The notes under the pieces are model-generated. The model was given only the letters and a program-made list of their open reading frames with translations. It did not search any database and was not told the DNA's origin. Both the position numbers and the translations under genes were made by a program. Positions 46,420 to 55,606 of a stretch of 64,000 bases of DNA are shown here, one piece after another. Each line of letters begins with the position of its first letter. The first letter of the stretch is position 1. The DNA is from Streptomyces qinzhouensis (GTDB lineage Bacteria > Actinomycetota > Actinomycetes > Streptomycetales > Streptomycetaceae), in assembly GCF_007856155.1 (NCBI RefSeq), contig NZ_CP042266.1:3658001-3722000 (forward strand), in the 5' to 3' direction.

Positions 46420-48027
46420 ATGGCTGTGACCACTCAGCGGGCCGGAACGGAAGGCGGCGACAGCGCGCCGATGACCCACCGGCAGATCATGGAGGCGCTC
46501 TCCGGACTGCTGATCGGCATGTTCGTCGCCATCCTGTCGTCGACGATCATCTCCAACGCGCTGCCGCAGATCATCACGGATCTCGGCGGCGGCCAGAGCG
46601 CCTACACCTGGGTCGTCACGGCGGCCCTGCTCTCGATGACGGCCACCACCCCGCTGTGGGGCAAGCTCGCCGATCTGGTCAGCAAGAAGCTGCTGGTGCA
46701 AATAGCCCTGCTGATATGGATCGCGGGCTCCTTGCTGGCCGGCCTCGCCGGCAGCACCGGTACGCTGATCGCCTGCCGGGTGGTCCAGGGCATCGGCGTC
46801 GGCGGCCTGAGCGCGCTGGCCCAGATCATCATGGCCGCGATGATCGCGCCCAGGGAGCGCGGCCGCTACAGCGGCTACCTCGGAGCCACCTTCGCGATCG
46901 CAACGGTCGGCGGTCCGCTCCTGGGCGGGGTGATCACCGATACCGAGTGGCTCGGCTGGCGCTGGTGCTTCTACGTCGGGGTGCCCTTCGCACTGCTCGC
47001 CCTGGTCGTCCTCCAGAAGACCCTGAAGCTGCCGGTCGTGAAGCGGGATGTGAAGGTCGACTGGGCGGGTGCGACGCTGATCAGCGCGGCGGTGTCGCTG
47101 CTGCTGGTCTGGGTGACCTTCGCCGGTGACTCCTACGCCTGGGCGTCCTGGCAGACGTACACGATGCTCGGCGGTACGGCGGCGCTGATCGCGCTGTTCC
47201 TGTACGTCGAGGACCGGGCGAGCGAACCGATCATCCCGCTGCGGCTCTTCCGCAACCGGACCATCTCCCTCGCCTCCGCCGCTTCCCTCTTCGTCGGCGT
47301 CGCGATGTTCGCGGGCACGGTCTTCTTCAGCCAGTACTTCCAGTTGGCCCGCGGGCTGTCACCGACGATGTCGGGCGTGGCCACGATCCCGATGATCGCG
47401 GGGCTCTTCGTCTCCTCCACCGTCTCCGGAAAGATGATCACCCGGACCGGCCGGTGGAAGGGCTGGCTGCTCGCGGGCGGCATGCTGACGACGGCCGGGC
47501 TCGGCCTGCTGGGCATGATCCGCTACGACACCCCTTACTGGCATACGGCGCTCTTCATGGCTGTCCTCGGCCTGGGCATCGGCATGACGATGCAGAACCT
47601 CGTGCTGTGCACCCAGAACCAGGTCACCGCGGCGGACCTCGGCTCGGCCTCCTCGGTCGTCACCTTCTTCCGCTCCCTGGGCGGCGCGATCGGGGTCTCC
47701 GCGCTGGGCGCGGTCCTCGGCACCCGGGTCACGCACTATGTGCGGGACGGGCTGAGCACCCTGGGGCCCGAGGGTGCGGCGGCCGGGCAGCGCGCCACGG
47801 CCGGGGGCGGCATCCCCGATCTCGACCTGGTGCCGGAGCCGGTCCGGTCGGTGCTGGAGAGCGCGTACGGACACGGGGTCGCGGACGTCTTCCTCTACTC
47901 GGCGCCGTTCGCGCTGCTGGCCCTGGTGGTGACGGCGTTCATCAAGGAGGTGCCGCTGAAGACCCGCACGGTCGTCGGCGACACCGAAACCGACGCCACG
48001 CCGGAGCCGGCAGTCCGGCCCGTCTAG
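46420..48027 (+). CDS. DHA2-type MFS multidrug efflux transporter
   Basis: A 535-aa 14-helix exporter. Helix 1 has LIGMFVAILSSTIISNALPQ, motif A is WGKLADLVSKK, and motif C is TFAIATVGGPLLGG. A cytoplasmic tail of about 25 residues ends it. It is the second gene of a MarR-MFS unit. Its end overlaps the convergent TetR gene by four bases. Substrate unknown. Confidence 0.92.
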   Translation: MAVTTQRAGTEGGDSAPMTHRQIMEALSGLLIGMFVAILSSTIISNALPQIITDLGGGQSAYTWVVTAALLSMTATTPLWGKLADLVSKKLLVQIALLIWIAGSLLAGLAGSTGTLIACRVVQGIGVGGLSALAQIIMAAMIAPRERGRYSGYLGATFAIATVGGPLLGGVITDTEWLGWRWCFYVGVPFALLALVVLQKTLKLPVVKRDVKVDWAGATLISAAVSLLLVWVTFAGDSYAWASWQTYTMLGGTAALIALFLYVEDRASEPIIPLRLFRNRTISLASAASLFVGVAMFAGTVFFSQYFQLARGLSPTMSGVATIPMIAGLFVSSTVSGKMITRTGRWKGWLLAGGMLTTAGLGLLGMIRYDTPYWHTALFMAVLGLGIGMTMQNLVLCTQNQVTAADLGSASSVVTFFRSLGGAIGVSALGAVLGTRVTHYVRDGLSTLGPEGAAAGQRATAGGGIPDLDLVPEPVRSVLESAYGHGVADVFLYSAPFALLALVVTAFIKEVPLKTRTVVGDTETDATPEPAVRPV

Positions 48028-48935
48028 GTCATCTCGGCCCGGCGAGCCCGGGCCGCCATCGCCTCGACGCCCGCCAGCATCATCTCCAGCGCGAAGTCGA
48101 AGTCGCGGTCACGCATCTCGGCCACCGTGCCGCCGCCGCGGGCGTCCATCATCTCGGCGGCCGCCTCGGCGTACTCGCCCAGTTCCGGAAGGGCGTTGAC
48201 GGTGCCCATGGCCCGGGCGACGTACTCGTCCTGACTGATTCCGGCGGCGGCGCAGTGGGCGACGAACTGCCCCTCGATAGTGCCGAAGCCATAGACGAAC
48301 TGGTAGATGGCGGCCATTCCGCCGATCTGGCCCTCGGGCGGCAGCCCGGCGTTCCGGATGGCCTGGTGGACGGCGAGGACGAAGGACACCGAGTTCGGCC
48401 CGATATTGAGGAAATGGCCGACGAGACCGGCGGTCCAGGGATGCCGGACGAGGAGACCCCGGTATTCGGCGGCGAGGGCACGGATCTGCTCGCGCCACCG
48501 GGACGGGTCCGAGACATCGGGAATCGGGATACCGCCGTAGGCCGCGTCGAGGGCGTATTCGAGGAGATCGTCCTTGTTGTCGACGTACCAGTAGACGGAC
48601 ATGGCGGTGACATCGAGTTCGGCGGCGAGCCGTCGCATGGAGAATTTGGCGGCGCCCTCGGCGTCCAGCAGCCGTACCGCCGTGTCCACGATCTTCCGGC
48701 GGTCGAGGGTGGCGGGCTGCGCGGAGCGACGGGCGCGCTCGGGCCGCCCGCCGGCCTGCCAGACACTGGACCGTACGCCGCTGTCCGCGCTCTTGTTCGT
48801 TTTGGCGCTCGGGCCGCTCCCGGGCCGGCGCCCGCGGGCAGGCCCCGGGCCTCCGGCGATCTCGGCATCTCCGGCGGGCGCCCCGGCCCGCCCGGAAGGC
48901 CCGGGATTGTCTGTATGGTCGGCCGCGCTCGCCAT
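48024..48935 (-). CDS. TetR-family regulator (TetR_C subgroup)
   Basis: A 303-aa regulator with an unusual 75-residue disordered N-terminus, then the HTH (IVDTAVRLLDAEGAAKFSM, LAAELDVTAMSVYWYV) and a TetR_C ligand domain (IRALAAEYRGLLVRHPW). The start at 48935 follows GAGGAGG. It lies downstream of, and in the same direction as, the MFS gene at 49151. It probably binds the 34-bp palindrome before that gene. Confidence 0.88.
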   Translation of the reverse strand: MASAADHTDNPGPSGRAGAPAGDAEIAGGPGPARGRRPGSGPSAKTNKSADSGVRSSVWQAGGRPERARRSAQPATLDRRKIVDTAVRLLDAEGAAKFSMRRLAAELDVTAMSVYWYVDNKDDLLEYALDAAYGGIPIPDVSDPSRWREQIRALAAEYRGLLVRHPWTAGLVGHFLNIGPNSVSFVLAVHQAIRNAGLPPEGQIGGMAAIYQFVYGFGTIEGQFVAHCAAAGISQDEYVARAMGTVNALPELGEYAEAAAEMMDARGGGTVAEMRDRDFDFALEMMLAGVEAMAARARRAEMT

Positions 48936-49150
48936 CGTGCCGCCTCCTCGCTCTCCACCGCGCCCGCCACCGGAGCCGGCACTCCGGCGGCGACGCTTTA
49001 CCGCCTGTCCCCGCCTCCTTCGATGGTATGCGGCGCGGGACCGGTGCCGCGGCGAGGTCACCGGTCCGGCCACTCCCCGGCACGGACCGGGAGCCGGCGT
49101 GGCCCCACCCGGCCGTCCCCGGGTTCTTCGGGTCTTCGGGTCCTCGGGTT

Positions 49151-50659
49151 TTAAGGAACGTCGCGGCGCTCGGCGCGCCACAGCAGCAGGGCCGCCAGCA
49201 GACCGCCCAGGAGCACGGCCACCGCGCCGACCAGCTGGCTGGTCTCCAGCCCCGAGGCGAAGGCGTCGGCGACCGCGGCGCGTTCGGCCTCGCCGTCGGC
49301 CGCGGCGAGCGCGGCCGGCAGGGACGCGGCCCCCACGGCGGCCGGGACCAGCGCGGTGAACCGGGCATTGAGGACCGCGCCGAGGACGGCGACCCCGAGG
49401 CCGTTGCCGAATTCGGCGAGCGTGCCGTTGATCCCGGCGCCGACACCGGCCTTCTCCGGCGGGATGGCGCTCATGATGGCGTTGGCCATGGCGGGCATTG
49501 ACAGAGCGACGCCCGTACCCATGACGACCAGTCCCAGCAGCATTCCGCCGTATCCGCCGGAGCCCAGCAGGGCGATGGCCGCGAGCCCGGCCGAAACCAG
49601 GGTCATGCCGACGGCGATGGCCGCGGGCGTACCGATCTTCAGCACCAGCCGGGCGCCCGCGCCGCTGAGGTTCACGAGGACGACCGCGAGGGCGAGAGGG
49701 GCCGTGCGCAGTCCGGCGTCCAGGGGGTCGTAGCCGAGCACGAACTGAAGGTGCTGGGTCAGCAGAAAGAGGGACCCGGTCATCCCGAAGGCGACGAGGA
49801 TCGCACCGGCGACCGCTCCTACGAAACGCCGGTTGCGGAAGAAGTGCATATCGAGCATCGGATACGGAATCCTCAGCTCCCACAGCACGAACGCCCCCAG
49901 GACGGCGATGCCGATGACGGCGGCGATCAGCACCTCGGGGGAGACCCAGCCGTGGTCGGGCCCGGAAATGATCGCGTAGACGACGGCGGTCATACCGATG
50001 GTGGAGAGCACCGCGCCCGCCAGATCGGGCCGGTCGCCCTGCGGATTCTTGGACTCCGGTACGAGCGCGGCCACGGCGAACAGCCCGAGCGCCACCACCG
50101 GCAGATTGACCAGGAAGATGGCGCCCCACCAGAAGTGGTCCAGCATGAAGCCGCCGAGCAGCGGACCGCACGCGAACCCGAGGGAGCTGACGGTCGACCA
50201 GATGCCGATCGCCTTGATCCGCTCGTTGTCGTCGAAGATCTGGACGACGACGGCGAGGGTGGTGGTGAGCAGCAGCGCCCCGCCGACGCCCATGCCCGCG
50301 CGGGCGGCGATGAGCTGGTCCGAGGTCTGGGCGAGCCCGGCCGCCAGCGATCCCACGCCGAAGACGACGAGCCCGGACAGGAGCATCTTCTTGCGGCCGT
50401 AGCGGTCGGCGGCGTTGCCCGCGGTGAGCAGCAGCCCGGACTGCACCAGCGAGTAGGCGTTGATCATCCACTGGATGTCGGAGGTCGAGGCGTCCAGTTC
50501 CCGGGTGAGGGAGGGGATGGCGACGCTGAGCACGGTGTTGTCGATGAGAACGACGAGTTGGGCGAGGCAGATCACGCCGAGGATCAGCCAGCGCTGGGGG
50601 TGCCCGCCGGATGGCTTGAGGGTGTCGCCGGGCCCGGACGTGGCGAGGGGAGCAGCCAT
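49151..50659 (-). CDS. DHA2-type MFS drug efflux transporter
   Basis: A 502-aa 14-helix exporter related to the pump at 17815 (LVVLIDNTVLSVAIPSLT, GNAADRYGRKKML, GFACGPLLGGFMLD). AAGGAGG precedes the ATG. Its promoter region carries a 34-bp palindrome. A TetR gene follows 215 bases downstream on the same strand; that gap shows nothing else. Confidence 0.92.
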   Translation of the reverse strand: MAAPLATSGPGDTLKPSGGHPQRWLILGVICLAQLVVLIDNTVLSVAIPSLTRELDASTSDIQWMINAYSLVQSGLLLTAGNAADRYGRKKMLLSGLVVFGVGSLAAGLAQTSDQLIAARAGMGVGGALLLTTTLAVVVQIFDDNERIKAIGIWSTVSSLGFACGPLLGGFMLDHFWWGAIFLVNLPVVALGLFAVAALVPESKNPQGDRPDLAGAVLSTIGMTAVVYAIISGPDHGWVSPEVLIAAVIGIAVLGAFVLWELRIPYPMLDMHFFRNRRFVGAVAGAILVAFGMTGSLFLLTQHLQFVLGYDPLDAGLRTAPLALAVVLVNLSGAGARLVLKIGTPAAIAVGMTLVSAGLAAIALLGSGGYGGMLLGLVVMGTGVALSMPAMANAIMSAIPPEKAGVGAGINGTLAEFGNGLGVAVLGAVLNARFTALVPAAVGAASLPAALAAADGEAERAAVADAFASGLETSQLVGAVAVLLGGLLAALLLWRAERRDVP

Positions 50660-50670
50660 ACGGGCACCTC

Positions 50671-50704
50671 CTTGTACGGTGTAGGGGAATCTACACCGTA
50701 CAAG
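50671..50704. promoter_or_regulatory. 34-bp palindromic operator before the MFS gene
   Basis: CTTGTACGGTGTAG and CTACACCGTACAAG are perfect 14-bp arms around GGGAAT. The site ends eleven bases before the MFS start and contains its ribosome site edge. A further half-site-like TGTACGCCGTATA follows at about 50712. Confidence 0.8.
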
Positions 50705-50736
50705 AGTTCCTGTACGCCGTATAACCGTATTGCGGG

Positions 50737-51177
50737 CTACCCCCGGGACCCGCCCCTCTCCCCCCTCACACCGCCCTCACTGCCCTCACTGCCCTCACCG
50801 TTCTCACCGTTCTCACCGGGCCGGATCAGATACCCCGACCCCCGCCGGGTGTGGATCATCGGCGACCGTCCGGCGTCGATCTTCTTCCGCAGGTAGGAGA
50901 CGTACAGCTCGACGATGTTGGCCTGCCCGCCGAAGTCGTACGACCAGACGCGGTCGAGGATCTGCGCCTTGCTGAGCACCCGCCGCGGATTGCGCATCAG
51001 ATAGCGCAGCAGCGCGAACTCGGTCGCCGTCAGCCTGATCGGGGCGCCGGCCCGCCACACCTCCCGGCTGTCCTCGTCGAGAACCAGGTCCCCGACCACG
51101 AGCAGCCGCCCGGACGGATCCTGCGAGGGGCCGCTCAGCGCGCGGCGGCCGAGGGTCTGGTGCGTTGTCGGCGTCAT
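50737..51177 (-). CDS. OmpR-type DNA-binding protein lacking a receiver domain
   Basis: A 146-aa protein. Residues 27-118 are a complete OmpR/PhoB winged helix (LTATEFALLRYLMRNPRRVL, AQILDRVWSYDFGGQANIVE, IHTRRGSGYLIRPGE), very like the effector half of common Streptomyces response regulators. The 110-residue phosphoreceiver is absent; only a 26-residue leader precedes it. No histidine kinase is adjacent. Either an in-frame deletion of the receiver or a genuine stand-alone effector. The tail is Gly/Glu-rich repeats. Confidence 0.8.
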   Translation of the reverse strand: MTPTTHQTLGRRALSGPSQDPSGRLLVVGDLVLDEDSREVWRAGAPIRLTATEFALLRYLMRNPRRVLSKAQILDRVWSYDFGGQANIVELYVSYLRKKIDAGRSPMIHTRRGSGYLIRPGENGENGEGSEGSEGGVRGERGGSRG

Positions 51178-51251
51178 GGACGCGACGCTAGGCGGCGCCG
51201 CTCAGAAGGCTCTTGCCACAGCATGGGAATTCCCTGAGAAACCCCGCGCCC

Positions 51252-52124
51252 CTAGAACAATCCGTCCTGGGTCCCGCCGCTTCGGGCGGCGTCGGCGAGC
51301 GGCACGGAGACCCCGCCCGCCGGATCGGCCCCGACGAGGGACCAGCCGGCCAGCAGCCGGGTGTCGAGCACGACCTGCCGCTCCTCGCCGACGAGGAGAT
51401 GGAGATCGGGCCCGGCGACGGCGACGAGGGTCCCGGCGACGGCCCCGCCGTCGACCAGTTGCCGGACGACGGGAGCGGCCGGGACGAGCCGGTCAAGACC
51501 GAAGGCGGCGGCATGATCGACGGGCTCGTACGGCAGCGGATGGAGCGTCTCCGTCCAGCCCCCGACCCCGAGGGCCCGCCGGTGCAACTCCTCGACCTCC
51601 ACGGCGCGCTCGACCGGATCGGCGGCCAGCACCGGGCGCACGGCGCGCTTGTCGGCGTACCCGATACGGTCCGGGACCCCCAGCGCGCTCCGCAGCACCT
51701 CCTCGGTGCGCCGCGCGGCCATCAGCGGCCCACGCCCCAGCCAGCTGAACACCACGGCCCCCTGCTCCAGCAGCCGGGCCGGCCCGCGCTCCTCGGCGGT
51801 GATCCCGACCTTGACCATCCCGGGCCCGAACCAGGCCAGATACACCCGGTAGGTCCGCGGATCATCGGGCACGCCGTCGGCGGCCACCGACCCGATCCGG
51901 TCCAGCCCGGCGCAGTCCCGGCACAGGGCCCGCACCGCCCGCCCGGGCACCCCGGCCCGCAACGGACACGGATTCCCGCGCGCCCCGGCACACACCCGCT
52001 CCCCGTCGGCCCGGAACCCCAGCCGCTTCCCCGGCGTCAGCGGGCTGATCCGCCCGCCCTCCCACCGCAGCACCGGTATCCGCGCCTCGGGCGGCCAGGC
52101 GACCCCAGTGCACCGCCACGTCAT
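51252..52124 (-). CDS. DUF2797 domain-containing protein
   Basis: A 290-aa protein with a DUF2797 pattern: CPLRAGVPGRAV and CRDCAGLD form a Cys-containing cluster, then YRVYLAWFGPGMVKVGIT, AEERGPARLLEQGAVVFSW resembling a GIY-YIG-like fold region. The ATG at 52124 lies five bases after GGAGG. Function unknown; metal binding via Cys is possible. It is the last core gene before the tRNA-Arg island. Confidence 0.75.
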   Translation of the reverse strand: MTWRCTGVAWPPEARIPVLRWEGGRISPLTPGKRLGFRADGERVCAGARGNPCPLRAGVPGRAVRALCRDCAGLDRIGSVAADGVPDDPRTYRVYLAWFGPGMVKVGITAEERGPARLLEQGAVVFSWLGRGPLMAARRTEEVLRSALGVPDRIGYADKRAVRPVLAADPVERAVEVEELHRRALGVGGWTETLHPLPYEPVDHAAAFGLDRLVPAAPVVRQLVDGGAVAGTLVAVAGPDLHLLVGEERQVVLDTRLLAGWSLVGADPAGGVSVPLADAARSGGTQDGLF

Positions 52125-52452
52125 ACGCACCTCCGGCGCACACTGTCACAACCAGAACGACCAGAACGACAAACCGACCAAAAGGTCCCGCATGAACACA
52201 GGGACGAAAGCGCAGAGGGTACCCGAGGCAACCGACTCACCCCGGCCCGCCCACCACATTCCGGCCGCCCCGGAACGCCCACCCACCCCCTACCCGCCCA
52301 CGTCAGCCGACGAACACCCCAGCCGCGCCCTGTCCGAAACCCTTCTCCGGGACAGAAGACCCCGAGGGCGACAATCCATGCGCCGCGGGAGAGACCGTCG
52401 GCCACCGTCCACCCGGCAGAAAGAGGAGGCCATGGAGCCGACCCGGCGGACC

Positions 52453-52546
52453 TACGGCACAACGCAAGAGGCCCCGGACCTTCGTCTGGGGCCTCTCAGC
52501 TGTGTGCACTCGGCAGGATTCGAACCTGCAACCTTCTGATCCGTAG
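52453..52546. repeat. Left copy of the island's 94-bp direct repeat (partial tRNA-Arg)
   Basis: Identical to 62680-62773 except at two positions. It contains the terminator hairpin and the 3' 42 bases of tRNA-Arg(ACG) on the minus strand, stopping in the anticodon loop. The 5' half of the tRNA is missing here, so it is an att scar. The 300 bases before it (52125-52452) show no gene. Confidence 0.92.
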
Positions 52547-53068
52547 GATCGGGCGGGCTGTTGAGGAGGGGCTTAGCCTTCCTCCCGGCTGATCGCTGAC
52601 GGTCGTGACCAGCGGTCTCAGTGTGCCGTTGTTGCCGTCATCCGTCGAGCTCTCTACGCCCGATACTGCACGTCGCTTCCTTGTTTGCGCCACGAGCCCA
52701 AGTACCGAGTCACGAAGAACCATGACTCGAGCTCTCGCTTCGGGTGCGATCCAGCAAGACTTGAACTCTGCAGCATTTCAACCCACTTGGGCCGCGAAGA
52801 CTGTACTATGGATGGCCATAGGCCAGTCAGCACTTGGGGTGGCTAGTACCCTCGCCCGTGCTCCAGTCCAGATGGGGGACAGCAGCTTTTACCAGTTCCG
52901 CAGGGATTTAGTAAATCTCGGCGGATGGACCAATGCTCGGCGGCAGCTTGAAGCAGAGGTCCTGCCTGTCCATCTATGCAAACGCATCGATGGCTCGGTT
53001 TGGTGCTGCTTCATCCACGGTACTGTTTGGTCCGAGCCTTCGACGTATCGGTACTTCGGAGGCATCTC
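52547..53068. other. Island edge, no confident gene
   Basis: AT-richer than the core. This is where an integrase gene would be expected, but neither strand gives a recognisable recombinase motif. A plus-strand reading from 52725 (ALASGAIQQDLNSAAF) is open to 53174 but overlaps the next gene and resembles nothing known. Confidence 0.4.
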
Positions 53069-53278
53069 ATGTCGACTTCCCCGCCGCCCCCAGCCCGCAA
53101 GGACCGTATTTACCAGGTCCTTCTTGTCTTCACCGGGGCGGCTACAGTTGGTTTCGGAGTGGGCATCATTATGAAAGCCCTTGACATGCCTGCCCTTGGA
53201 GCGGTGGGCATGGGTGGTGCCGCTTTCGTCGCTTCCGCAACCCTCAGTCTTGCGGCTGTGACCTACATCAATCACTAG
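53069..53278 (+). CDS. Small two-helix membrane protein
   Basis: A 69-aa protein. A Pro-rich start is followed by two hydrophobic segments (IYQVLLVFTGAATVGFGVGI and AFVASATLSLAAVTYI). GGAGG lies six bases before the ATG. First gene of the tRNA-Arg island. Holin-like or conjugation-accessory roles are conceivable; not recognised. Confidence 0.65.
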   Translation: MSTSPPPPARKDRIYQVLLVFTGAATVGFGVGIIMKALDMPALGAVGMGGAAFVASATLSLAAVTYINH

Positions 53279-53489
53279 CCCGTGACATGTGGAGCTACCG
53301 AAGCCATGCTGTTCCGCCGGCCCCAACTCAAGGGCCGAGGAGGATGCGTCTTCCGACTGGACCAAGTCCTACTTGGCAGAGCGGACACGGCACTTGCGGC
53401 AGAATTGCGACGTGCAGATAAGAGCTTCCTGGGCCCCGCGCACAGTCTGTTCCTCTCTCTAGCGGGGCCCTGTTTCACGGGGACCAGCC

Positions 53490-53642
53490 TCAACCGACCG
53501 TCACAGAGAATCCGTTTGCCATCATGATCAGTCCAGCCGTGACGACGCCCACCGTCACCAGGATGCTGATCAGGCGGGCCGTTCGGCGCTCCTCGCCTAT
53601 GGCGTACCGGACAGTACGCCACCACTCCCTACCGAGCTTCAT
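53490..53642 (-). CDS. Very small single-helix membrane protein
   Basis: A 50-aa protein: basic, Trp-containing start (KLGREWWRTVRYAIGEERR) and one membrane helix (LISILVTVGVVTAGLIMMA). GGAGAGGTGAG precedes the ATG at 53642. It faces the 69-aa membrane protein. Below usual gene-finder length. The basic amphipathic start plus helix resembles small holin-like or type I toxin-like peptides; inference. Confidence 0.6.
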   Translation of the reverse strand: MKLGREWWRTVRYAIGEERRTARLISILVTVGVVTAGLIMMANGFSVTVG

Positions 53643-53787
53643 TCGTCTCACCTCTCCACCTGTGCCGCTGAGTTAAGCGTTGACGACACCCTCGGTGATG
53701 TTTCACGGCGGTACGCTATGAGGCACAAAGAGTCGTGGTGAACCGTGGTGAACCAAGCCTTCGACTCCACGACGAGGGAGGGGCGCG

Positions 53788-55488
53788 TTGCCAGGATCAG
53801 CAAGCAGACCTGTAGGCATCCCTGACCACATCCCGCCCGGACCTCTGCGTGCATGGCTGGAGTGGCTGGCCGAACTGCGGATGCGTGCCGGGATGCCGTC
53901 CTTGTCTGAGGTGGCCCGCAAGGCGAGTCAGCGAGGAGACAACTTCAGCACTGCCACCGTCCGAAGGCTTCTGGTTGGTGAGACCACGAGCTATAGAGCA
54001 GCCCAGGCTTTGGCCTACGCCATGGCTGATATGGATAGGCGGCCCGTCGCCGGCAAACCATCGGATGACTGGGATGCATTTGATACAAAACTCAACTCTC
54101 TCCTTTCGGGGGTAATTGAAAATAGAACCGAAGGGCCGATCGACAGGGAAGCGAGTCCGCTAGAGAGCGAACATTCCGTCCTTCTGGCGGCCACCCGTCT
54201 CACAGATAAAGAAAATCGCAAAACAGCACTGCGGACACTCTTCAGAAGATGGCCCCACAGCACGAAGACCAGAGACGCCCTGTCACGCCTAACCCGAGAC
54301 GAGCAGAAGGAAATCCGGCATGCTGCAGCGCATGGTCTGGCACTCGCATGGCCTGGTGACGTCGCAGCCCGAGAGACCCTAGTCAATGCCCTCCGAGACG
54401 ATGATCAGCATGTCCAGATAGTCGCTGTATGGGGACTCGCCAAAGGCTGGGCTGGTGACCTCATTGCTCGCGACGCCTTGACGGCGCTGACTCTGAACGA
54501 ATCTGCACAAACAAGAGAACTTGCCGCTGAAGGTCTGGCAGGCGGGTGGGCTGGCGACCCGATCACAAGAGACGCCCTCTTACCTTTAACGCAGGACGAG
54601 GTCCAGACCGTTCGCGAGACAGCGGTTGAGGTATTGATCACCTATTGGCCGGGGGATCCCGTCGTGCGGGATGCCCTCCTCACTCTCCTGAAATCCAATG
54701 ATTTCTCGATACGAGAAATCGCCACCGAGTCTCTGGCTTCAGGCTGGCCGGATGACGCCATCGTTAAAAATTCCATGTCAGCCCTTTTGCGCGATCCTGC
54801 CCCAGTGATTCGATGGGCCGCCGAGCGAGCCCTCTCTTCGGGGCAGAATTCACCTGACAGTTTTCGATCGGCTCGCACAGAATACATTCTTGCAGAAGAA
54901 TCTGAAGACCCAGGAGTTAATGACGGAGATGCCCACCTTATCGCCCTTCGGCTTCCGCGCGACTTCAGCACGGAGAAGCCACTTCCTGCGGTTTCAGCAC
55001 TGCACCGAGGAATCGGGCTCGACTCTCCGATAACCTTCATATCTGGCACCAATGGCAGCGGCAAGTCAATCCTCCTCGCCGCACTCGGCCTGCGCCTTGG
55101 ATGCATCGACCGGAAGCAGAAGCGGCGGCTGACATACCTCCCGCCCCTTGCCTTGGAACTCGCAAGCAGGCTTGACCTGCTCTGGCGCGAGCAGCCCGCG
55201 CCAGAAGAGTGCTCCTATATCTCAGAGGACAGAATAAATCGACACGATCTACCGATCGACCCAAAAAGACATCGCCTCGCTCTTATTGATAATTGGATGC
55301 CCTCCCTGAACCCGGAGATGGCAAACCGACAAATGGATGCCCTTAGACGTTACACCGAAAATGGCTGCCAGGCTGTAATCATTGCCAATCCCAGGAACTT
55401 CAATCTCACAAACGAAAGGATTATTAAATTCGGCGACCGCCGGATGCGCGACACGATGCAGGACCTAATCGCCGGTCGCGATATCTGA
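53788..55488 (+). CDS. HTH-HEAT repeat-ATPase protein
   Basis: A 566-aa protein of unusual make-up. Residues 20-85 look like the HTH-type start of many Streptomyces signalling ATPases (PLRAWLEWLAELRMRAGMPS). Residues 130-350 are about seven HEAT-like repeats of 31 residues with a recurrent WPGD/WAGD turn. Residues 405-566 hold an ABC/SMC-like ATPase with P-loop ISGTNGSGKS (419-428), but LALIDNW replaces the usual Walker B Asp-Glu, and no ABC signature is clear. The TTG at 53788 follows GGGAGGGG. AT-richer than core. Possible sensor or defence protein; function unknown. Confidence 0.7.
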   Translation: MPGSASRPVGIPDHIPPGPLRAWLEWLAELRMRAGMPSLSEVARKASQRGDNFSTATVRRLLVGETTSYRAAQALAYAMADMDRRPVAGKPSDDWDAFDTKLNSLLSGVIENRTEGPIDREASPLESEHSVLLAATRLTDKENRKTALRTLFRRWPHSTKTRDALSRLTRDEQKEIRHAAAHGLALAWPGDVAARETLVNALRDDDQHVQIVAVWGLAKGWAGDLIARDALTALTLNESAQTRELAAEGLAGGWAGDPITRDALLPLTQDEVQTVRETAVEVLITYWPGDPVVRDALLTLLKSNDFSIREIATESLASGWPDDAIVKNSMSALLRDPAPVIRWAAERALSSGQNSPDSFRSARTEYILAEESEDPGVNDGDAHLIALRLPRDFSTEKPLPAVSALHRGIGLDSPITFISGTNGSGKSILLAALGLRLGCIDRKQKRRLTYLPPLALELASRLDLLWREQPAPEECSYISEDRINRHDLPIDPKRHRLALIDNWMPSLNPEMANRQMDALRRYTENGCQAVIIANPRNFNLTNERIIKFGDRRMRDTMQDLIAGRDI

Positions 55489-55606
55489 GACGGAATAATC
55501 GATGTGGCACCTAGGTGGGATGTGTGCACACTCTTGGCAAGCCCTCCCCTCACCATCCGCAACATCCCGAACTCTCCACCACTATCCGCCCCGTAGGGTC
55601 GGTTCC

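Noticed and set aside
52605..53174. Open plus-strand frame at the island edge
   Set aside because: No ribosome site, no recognisable domain, and it overlaps the better-supported 69-aa membrane protein.
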